64,000 bases of DNA from an uncultured Collinsella sp. (GTDB lineage Bacteria; Actinomycetota; Coriobacteriia; Coriobacteriales; Coriobacteriaceae): NCBI GenBank assembly GCA_902493855.1, contig CABUQV010000002.1, forward strand, positions 1 to 64,000. The letters run 5' to 3'. Below are positions 58,933 through 64,000 of the stretch, in pieces. The position numbers and the translations under genes are program-made. Position 1 is the stretch's first letter. Each line of letters opens with the position of its first letter. The notes under the pieces are model-generated. The model was not told the origin of the DNA and did no database searches. It was given only the letters and a program-made list of their open reading frames with translations.

Positions 58933-59697
58933 ATGGCAGGAAGACGCGAAAAACTGCGCCGCGTCGGGATCATCCCCGAATACCGCGGCTTTACCCCCGA
59001 TGGCCTGGCCAGCGGTGATGCCATCGACATGACCGTCGACGAGCTTGAGGTGCTGCGCCTGTGCGATCTGGAGGGCCTCAATCAGGAGGCCGTCGCCCTG
59101 CACATGGGCATCGCCCGCGCCACGGTGGCGGCAATCAGCAGTCGCGCGCATCGCAAGGTGGCAAACGCGCTGGTCAACGGACGAGCGCTCGTCATCGAGG
59201 GCGGCAATATCGCGTACTCCCCCATCGCCACGACGACGGCCGCATGGCCAGCAAAGGAGGTCGGCACCATGAGGGTGGCAACGACGTACGACAACGGCAA
59301 CATCTTTATGCACTTTGGCCGCAGCGAGCAGTTCAAGATCTACGACATCCAGGATGGCAAGGTGCTCAACGAGCAGGTCGTAGGCACCGGCGGCACCGGC
59401 CACGGCGCCTTGGCGGGCCTGCTTGCCAACGGTGGCGTTGACACGCTCATTTGCGGCGGTATCGGCGGCGGCGCTATCAACGCGCTTGCCCAAGCCGGCA
59501 TCACGGTCTATGCGGGCGCCCAGGGCAGCTGCGATGCCTGCGTCGAGGCCCTCATTGCCGGCACGCTCGCACAGAACGGCGAGGCCACCTGCGACTGCCA
59601 TGGACATGATCACGAGCACATCCACGAGCATGGCGAGTCCTGCGGCTGCCACGGTCACCACGACCATGACGGGCACGAAGGCTGCGGATGCCACTAG
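58933..59697 (+). CDS. DUF134 DNA-binding protein fused to a NifX/NifB-type cofactor domain with His/Cys-rich tail
   Basis: A 254-residue fusion. Residues 1-100 are the DUF134 domain (RREKLRRVGIIPEYRGFTP and an HTH, DLEGLNQEAVALHMGIARAT). Residues about 113-215 are a dinitrogenase iron-molybdenum-cofactor-binding domain (RVATTYDNGNIFMHFGRSEQ, GTGHGALAGLLANGGVDTLI, then CGGIGGGAIN). Residues 219-254 form a metal-binding tail with about a dozen His and seven Cys (CDCHGHDHEHIHEH, CGCHGHHDHDGHE). The domain pair is usually encoded as separate proteins. No nitrogenase genes are present, so a metal-sensing regulator is more likely. ATG at 58933 is five bases after AGGAG. Confidence 0.88.
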   Translation: MAGRREKLRRVGIIPEYRGFTPDGLASGDAIDMTVDELEVLRLCDLEGLNQEAVALHMGIARATVAAISSRAHRKVANALVNGRALVIEGGNIAYSPIATTTAAWPAKEVGTMRVATTYDNGNIFMHFGRSEQFKIYDIQDGKVLNEQVVGTGGTGHGALAGLLANGGVDTLICGGIGGGAINALAQAGITVYAGAQGSCDACVEALIAGTLAQNGEATCDCHGHDHEHIHEHGESCGCHGHHDHDGHEGCGCH

Positions 59698-59753
59698 CGG
59701 CAAGCACCTCGTCGAGAACGCGCTTCCACGCGTGCGACAACCAGCGAACAAAC

Positions 59754-59793
59754 GGCGAAGGCCGCCTGGAATACCATCCAGGCGGCCTTCGCC
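59754..59793. terminator. Bidirectional terminator between the DUF134-NifX gene and ffh
   Basis: GGCGAAGGCCGCCTGGA (59754-59770) and TCCAGGCGGCCTTCGCC (59777-59793) form a perfect 17-base stem with a six-base loop between convergent genes. T-runs are weak on both sides, but the stem is very stable. Confidence 0.75.
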
Positions 59794-59813
59794 ATACACG
59801 ACTCAACTAGTCG

Positions 59814-61289
59814 TTACTTCTTGTTGCGCATCTGCGCTTCCATCTGGCGCAGCAGGTCCATATCGGACTTGGGGCCGCCCGTTCCCAGGCCGCCCATGCC
59901 GCCCAGCCCCATGGCATCCAGACCGGGAATATTGGGCATGCGCATCTTTTTGCCCTTCTTACCCTTCTTGCCCTTCTTGCCGCCGGCCTGCGCCTGATTG
60001 GCCATCGTGCGCATGCGGCCCATCATCTTATTCATCTCGCCCCACTGCTTCATAAGGCTATTGACCTCGGTGGGGGTCACGCCGGCGCCCTTGGCAATGC
60101 GGGCACGGCGCTGGCCGTTGATGATGGAGGGGCGAAGGCGCTCCTCCTTGGTCATCGACATGATGATGGCCTCGTTCTTATCGAAGATACCTTCGTCCAG
60201 GTTACCACCCATCTGGTTAAGCGCACGCTGGCCACCGGGGAGCATGCCCAGAATGCCCTTCATGCCGCCCATCTTCTTGACGGCCTTCATCTGGTCGAGC
60301 ATGTCGTTCATGGTAAAGCCCTCGCGCAGCATGCGCTCGGCGGCCTCGAGCTGCTCGGCGTCGGCCGCCTCCTGGGCCTTCTCGATAATGCCGACAACGT
60401 CGCCCATACCCAGAATGCGCTTGGCCATACGATCGGGGTAGAACGGCTCCAGCGAATCGGGCTTCTCGCCCATGCTCACAAACTTGATGGGCTTGCCGGT
60501 CACCTGGCGCACGGAAAGCGCGCCGCCGCCACGGGCGTCGCCGTCGAGCTTAGAGATAATCACGCCGTCAAAGTCGGTGCGCTCGGCGAAGGTCGAGACG
60601 ACGTTGACGATATCCTGACCGGTCATGGCATCGACGACCATCAGCACCTGATCGGGCTTGACGGCCTTCTTGATGTCGACGGCCTCCTGCATCATCTGCT
60701 CATCGATCTGAAGACGACCGGCGGTATCGACGATGACCACGTCGCGCAGGTGGTCGACGGCCTCCTGGATGGCGCCCTTGGCGATGTCGACCGGGTGCGC
60801 GCCGTCACCGCGGAAGACCGGCACGCCGATCTCGCCACCGAGCGTGGCCAGCTGGTCGGCAGCAGCGGGACGGTAGACGTCGCACGCGGCGAGCAACGGC
60901 GAGCGGCCCTGCTTCTTGAGCAGGTAGGCCAGCTTTACGGCAGCCGTGGTCTTACCGGAGCCCTGCAGACCCACAAGCATGATGACATTGGGGATGCGGT
61001 TACTAAAGACGAGCTTGCTCTCGGTTGAGCCAAGCATCTCGGTGAGCTCGTCGAGCACGATCTTGACGACGTTTTGCGCCGGCGACAGCGACTCCATGAC
61101 CTCGGCGGTCATGCAGCGCTCCTTGGTCTTGGCGACGAACTCCTTGACGACCTTGAAGTTGACGTCGGCCTCGAGCAGCGCCATGCGAATGTCGCGCATG
61201 GCCGAGGTGATATCGGCCTCGGACAGTTTGCCCTTGCCACGCAGGCGGTCAAATGTGTCGTTGAGGCGATCGCTCAGGGAATCAAACAC
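59814..61289 (-). CDS. ffh: Signal recognition particle protein Ffh
   Basis: A 491-residue SRP54 GTPase that delivers membrane proteins with FtsY. The N domain is followed by the G domain: GLQGSGKTTAAVKLA (P-loop), DTAGRLQID, and SKLDGDARGGGALS. The methionine-rich M domain (MNDMLDQMKAVKKMGGMKGI) binds signal peptides and 4.5S RNA. The C-terminal ~60 residues are lysine/glycine/methionine-rich (GKKGKKGKKGKKMRM then GLDAMGLGGMGGLG), a longer tail than in E. coli. It starts 10 bases after the ftsY stop, as in many actinobacterial smc-ftsY-ffh runs. Confidence 0.95.
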   Translation of the reverse strand: MFDSLSDRLNDTFDRLRGKGKLSEADITSAMRDIRMALLEADVNFKVVKEFVAKTKERCMTAEVMESLSPAQNVVKIVLDELTEMLGSTESKLVFSNRIPNVIMLVGLQGSGKTTAAVKLAYLLKKQGRSPLLAACDVYRPAAADQLATLGGEIGVPVFRGDGAHPVDIAKGAIQEAVDHLRDVVIVDTAGRLQIDEQMMQEAVDIKKAVKPDQVLMVVDAMTGQDIVNVVSTFAERTDFDGVIISKLDGDARGGGALSVRQVTGKPIKFVSMGEKPDSLEPFYPDRMAKRILGMGDVVGIIEKAQEAADAEQLEAAERMLREGFTMNDMLDQMKAVKKMGGMKGILGMLPGGQRALNQMGGNLDEGIFDKNEAIIMSMTKEERLRPSIINGQRRARIAKGAGVTPTEVNSLMKQWGEMNKMMGRMRTMANQAQAGGKKGKKGKKGKKMRMPNIPGLDAMGLGGMGGLGTGGPKSDMDLLRQMEAQMRNKK

Positions 61290-61299
61290 TAGTCACTCC

Positions 61300-62217
61300 T
61301 TAATTGGACTCGCCCACCAGGGCGCGGCAGAAATCTTTGGCATTGAACTCCTGCAGGTCATCGACCTGCTCGCCCACGCCCACGCGCAGGATCGGGAGCT
61401 TGAGCTTCTCGGCCACAGCCATGGCGATACCGCCCTTAGCCGTGCCGTCGAGCTTAGTCATGATAATACCGTCCAAGCCCAGTGCCTCGTTAAACTCGAG
61501 CGCCTGGTTCAGACCGTTCTGGCCGGTGGCGGCGTCGATCACAAGCACGACCGAAACCGGCATGGGGCCGGCGGCCATATTGGCGGCGCGCTTACGGGTC
61601 ACATTGACCACCTTGGCAAGCTCGCGCATGAGCTCGGGGCTCGTGTGCAGACGACCGGCAGTGTCGATAAGCACCAGGTCGCTGCCGCGCTTGTCGGCCT
61701 CGTCGAGCACGTCGTAGCACACGCTCGCCGGATCGGAGCCACGGTCGCGCTTAATGACGGGGACGCTAGCGCGCTGGCCCCACACATCGAGCTGCTCGAT
61801 GGCGGCAGCGCGGAACGTATCGGCAGAACCGATCACGACGTTCTTGCCACGGGCGGCCATGGCGCTCGCGATCTTACCGACCGTCGTGGTCTTGCCGGCG
61901 CCGTTGATGCCCACAAACAGCACGCAGCTCGGCGTATCGGCGAAAGGATCGCGCTCGATGGGCACAAAGTGCTGTTCGAGCTGCTCGGCCAGGGCACGGC
62001 GAAGCTGCGGGGCGGTCTTGAGGTTCTTCTTGGCCGCGGCATCGCGCAGGTCATCGGAGACCTTGATAGCGACCTCGGCGCCCATGTCACCCATGACGAG
62101 GGTGTCCTCCAGGTCCTCCCAAAAATCCTCGTCGACCTCGCCGCCAAAGTAAAAGACCTCGTTGAGGGCCTCGCGGCTGCGCTCAAGTCCGCGCGAGAGA
62201 GCATCGAAGAATCCCAT
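61300..62217 (-). CDS. ftsY: Signal recognition particle receptor FtsY
   Basis: A 305-residue SRP receptor NG domain. There is no long acidic A domain: it starts directly with MGFFDALSRGLERSREALN. GTPase motifs are FVGINGAGKTTTVGKIAS, GSADTFRAAA, DTAGRLHTSPELM, TKLDGTAKGG and GVGEQVDDLQEF. The start shares one base with the smc stop (TAATG), so the genes are translationally coupled. It partners with Ffh encoded next. Confidence 0.95.
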   Translation of the reverse strand: MGFFDALSRGLERSREALNEVFYFGGEVDEDFWEDLEDTLVMGDMGAEVAIKVSDDLRDAAAKKNLKTAPQLRRALAEQLEQHFVPIERDPFADTPSCVLFVGINGAGKTTTVGKIASAMAARGKNVVIGSADTFRAAAIEQLDVWGQRASVPVIKRDRGSDPASVCYDVLDEADKRGSDLVLIDTAGRLHTSPELMRELAKVVNVTRKRAANMAAGPMPVSVVLVIDAATGQNGLNQALEFNEALGLDGIIMTKLDGTAKGGIAMAVAEKLKLPILRVGVGEQVDDLQEFNAKDFCRALVGESN

Positions 62218-64000
62218 TATGCATTCACGACCTTTCCGGTATCGCGATCGAGTTTTTGCGAGACGACGCGACTGACGCCGTCGGCTTGCATCGAGACGCC
62301 ATAGAGAACGTCAGCGTCCTCCATAGTACGGCGCTGATGCGAGATAACCAAGAGCTGCGTATCGGAACGCAACACATCGAGCGCGCCGATGAGCTTGGAC
62401 AGGTTGGCGTCATCGAGCGCCGCCTCGACCTCGTCCAGCACATAGAACGGCACCGTGCGCGTGCGATACACGGCAAAGAGCAGGGCGAGCGCCGTCAGAC
62501 TCTTCTCGCCGCCCGACATGAGCATCATCTTGGTGATGCGCTTGCCGCGCGGCTGCGCCACGACCTCGATACCCGTCTCGGCAGGATGCTCGGGATCGGT
62601 CATCTCCAGATGAGCCTGACCGCCCGGGAAGAGCATAGCGAAGATCTCGCGGAAGTTCGCATCGACCTTCTCGAAGGTCACCAGGAACGCCTTGCGCATC
62701 TTGCGATCAATAGCCACGGTAATCTTGGTGAGCGCCTTGCGCGCGCTCTCCAGATCGGCCAGCTGCTCTTCGATGTAGTCGGCGCGGCGCTTGAGCTGCT
62801 CATACTCCTCCATGGCAACTTGGTTAACGGGACCAAGGTTGTTGATCTGGCGCACGAGCTGGTTGAGCTCGCGCTCGGCGGCATCGCGGTCCGTGGGCGC
62901 CGGAAGCATGAGCGCTTCCTCGAGTACCGTGGTGCCATCAGCGGTAATGGCCTTGATGGCAGCCTCGACCTGCACCTCGAGCTTGCCACGCGCGACCTTG
63001 AACTCGTTTTGCGTGGCGGAGGCGGTATCGACTCGCTCCTTAGCGCGGGCAACCTCTGCCTTGGCATCCTCGATGGTCTTCTTGAGCGAAGCGGAGTCCG
63101 CCTCCTCCAGAGAGGCCTGGTCACGCAGGCGCGCTGCCCAATCCGACGCGCGTTCCAACAGGGCAGAATAGCGTTCGTGCATAGGGTCGACGCGCAGGCG
63201 CAGCAGCTCGAGCGAGCGCGAAGCCTGGCGTGTTCCGCGGATACGACGGTCGATGCCCTCAAGACGATGCTCCAGGTCGGGCACGCGGCCCTTCAGCGAA
63301 CGCAGGCGTTCACTCGTCTGGGCTAGGCGAACCTTGGCGTCGGCGAGCTTGCCGGCAGCCTCGGAATCGTCACGGCGAACGCGGTCGAGTTCGTCGTTGG
63401 CCTCGGCAATCTGCAAGCCCAGATCGCTTGCCTGCGCGCGGGCCTCGTCACGCGAACGGGTGAGCTCATCAACCCGCGGGCGCGCAGCGCGAACGGCTTC
63501 GGAGGCCTGCTCGCGGCGCTTGGAGATGCGCACGCGCTCGACCTCGGCATTGTTGGCGCTTTGCTCCAGACGGCCGATCTCGGAAAGCAGCGAGCGGCGC
63601 TCGCCCTCAAGACGGGCGATCTCGCCGGCGGCATCGCCCTCAGCGGCACGCGCTTCCTCAACGGCCGCATTGGCCTCAACGACCTGGCCTGACACATGCT
63701 CAAACACAGCGGCCAAATCGGGCTCAAGCCCCTCCAGCTCGCGGATACGGCGCTTGCGCTCCAAGGCACCCGACGCCTCGCCGGCATCGAGGCCCACGCG
63801 CACCAGGCCGCCGCAGGCGACGCGGGCGCCATCGGGGGTCACGTAAGTCACGCCGTCAACGACCGGCGCCGACAGCGCGGCAGCAAGATCGTCCACTACA
63901 TAATATCCGCCGAGCAACGCCTCGACGACGGGACCGTAGCCTGCGCGCACGGACAGACGATCAACCAGACGGGTACCGGCAGCGCCCTCAGCGGCGGTAA
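62217..64000 (-). CDS. smc: Chromosome segregation protein SMC (C-terminal half, N-terminus off window)
   Basis: About 594 C-terminal residues of SMC; the frame is open to the right edge. The part at 63,500-64,000 is the hinge region (GYYVVDDLAAALSAPVVDG, CGGLVRVGLDAGEAS), followed by a long coiled coil rich in Glu, Arg and Ala. The C-terminal ATPase half has the family FEKVDANFREIFAMLFPGGQ, ABC signature LMSGGEKSLTALALLF and Walker B FYVLDEVEAALDDANLSK. SMC compacts and segregates chromosomes with ScpA/ScpB. It is coupled to ftsY. Confidence 0.94.
   Translation of the reverse strand, partial: TAAEGAAGTRLVDRLSVRAGYGPVVEALLGGYYVVDDLAAALSAPVVDGVTYVTPDGARVACGGLVRVGLDAGEASGALERKRRIRELEGLEPDLAAVFEHVSGQVVEANAAVEEARAAEGDAAGEIARLEGERRSLLSEIGRLEQSANNAEVERVRISKRREQASEAVRAARPRVDELTRSRDEARAQASDLGLQIAEANDELDRVRRDDSEAAGKLADAKVRLAQTSERLRSLKGRVPDLEHRLEGIDRRIRGTRQASRSLELLRLRVDPMHERYSALLERASDWAARLRDQASLEEADSASLKKTIEDAKAEVARAKERVDTASATQNEFKVARGKLEVQVEAAIKAITADGTTVLEEALMLPAPTDRDAAERELNQLVRQINNLGPVNQVAMEEYEQLKRRADYIEEQLADLESARKALTKITVAIDRKMRKAFLVTFEKVDANFREIFAMLFPGGQAHLEMTDPEHPAETGIEVVAQPRGKRITKMMLMSGGEKSLTALALLFAVYRTRTVPFYVLDEVEAALDDANLSKLIGALDVLRSDTQLLVISHQRRTMEDADVLYGVSMQADGVSRVVSQKLDRDTGKVVNA

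Noticed and set aside
59940..59990. Short lysine/glycine codon repeats near the ffh 3' end considered as an insertion
   Set aside because: They are in frame, and Lys/Gly/Met-rich tails are common in actinobacterial Ffh.

Overview
The window looks like the chromosome of a gut actinobacterium of class Coriobacteriia, most like Collinsella. The reasons are high GC, an actinobacterial core order (alaS-ruvX-mltG-...-aroK-aroB-type-pepQ-efp-nusB), a fructose PTS block and a SigB/SigF-type sigma factor. This assignment rests on gene content and remembered family patterns; no database was searched. The left edge cuts a cobyrinate diamide synthase gene and the right edge cuts smc.

Region 1 (1-12,066), visibly richer in GC than the rest, is a corrinoid/tetrapyrrole island of two divergent operons. 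The minus-strand operon reads cbiF-cbiD-cbiL-cbiG-cbiH-cbiET-cbiA with overlapping or abutting genes. Its cbiL is reduced to a 77-codon frame: the start and the C-terminal third are joined and the SAM-binding core is missing. The plus-strand operon starts at a clear TTGACA-17-TATCAT promoter, passes through a cobalamin riboswitch, and encodes a Tat-exported lipoprotein form of the cobaltochelatase CbiK, two lipoproteins that seem to share a beta-sandwich (NEAT-like) domain, and a FecCD/BtuC-type permease with an ATPase carrying an extra C-terminal domain. It reads as an envelope system for capturing tetrapyrroles or corrinoids, with a chelatase outside the membrane. A 30-codon C-terminal gene remnant marks the junction at 12.08-12.18 kb.

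Region 2 (12-24 kb): a TetR regulator, a flippase-like membrane protein, tRNA-Glu(CTC), CCA-adding enzyme, two tandem PfkB sugar-phosphate kinases, PTS Enzyme I, HPr, a fructose-type EIIBCA and a divergent RpiR regulator with a palindromic operator region. The ptsH-fruA gap holds two large inverted-repeat elements.

Region 3 (24-37 kb): recN-nadK-tlyA-xseB-nusB-asp23-like-efp-pepQ, then an aroB-family gene that has lost the residues expected to bind metal, aroK, yqeG, mltG, ruvX and alaS. Region 4 (37-47 kb): an AT-rich orphan small membrane protein, an AI-2E family protein, a SigB-type sigma factor with a degenerate RsbW-like partner and a DUF948 protein, rarA, a dGTPase-type HD protein, an orphan prepilin peptidase, a GT2 glycosyltransferase, rluD and lspA.

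Region 5 (47-64 kb): a structured intergenic element, ileS under an isoleucine T-box, a GldA-like dehydrogenase, a DUF523 protein, ftsH, an internally deleted cobA/btuR adenosyltransferase pseudogene, a MATE transporter, a SpoU methyltransferase, folA, thyA, a DUF134-NifX fusion with a His/Cys-rich tail and twin operator palindromes, then ffh-ftsY-smc.

The strongest themes are the riboswitch-controlled extracytoplasmic CbiK system, two separate corrinoid genes (cbiL, cobA) with the same type of internal deletion, and the degenerate AroB homologue kept in its ancestral operon position. No CRISPR array, rRNA, phage or transposase gene was seen.
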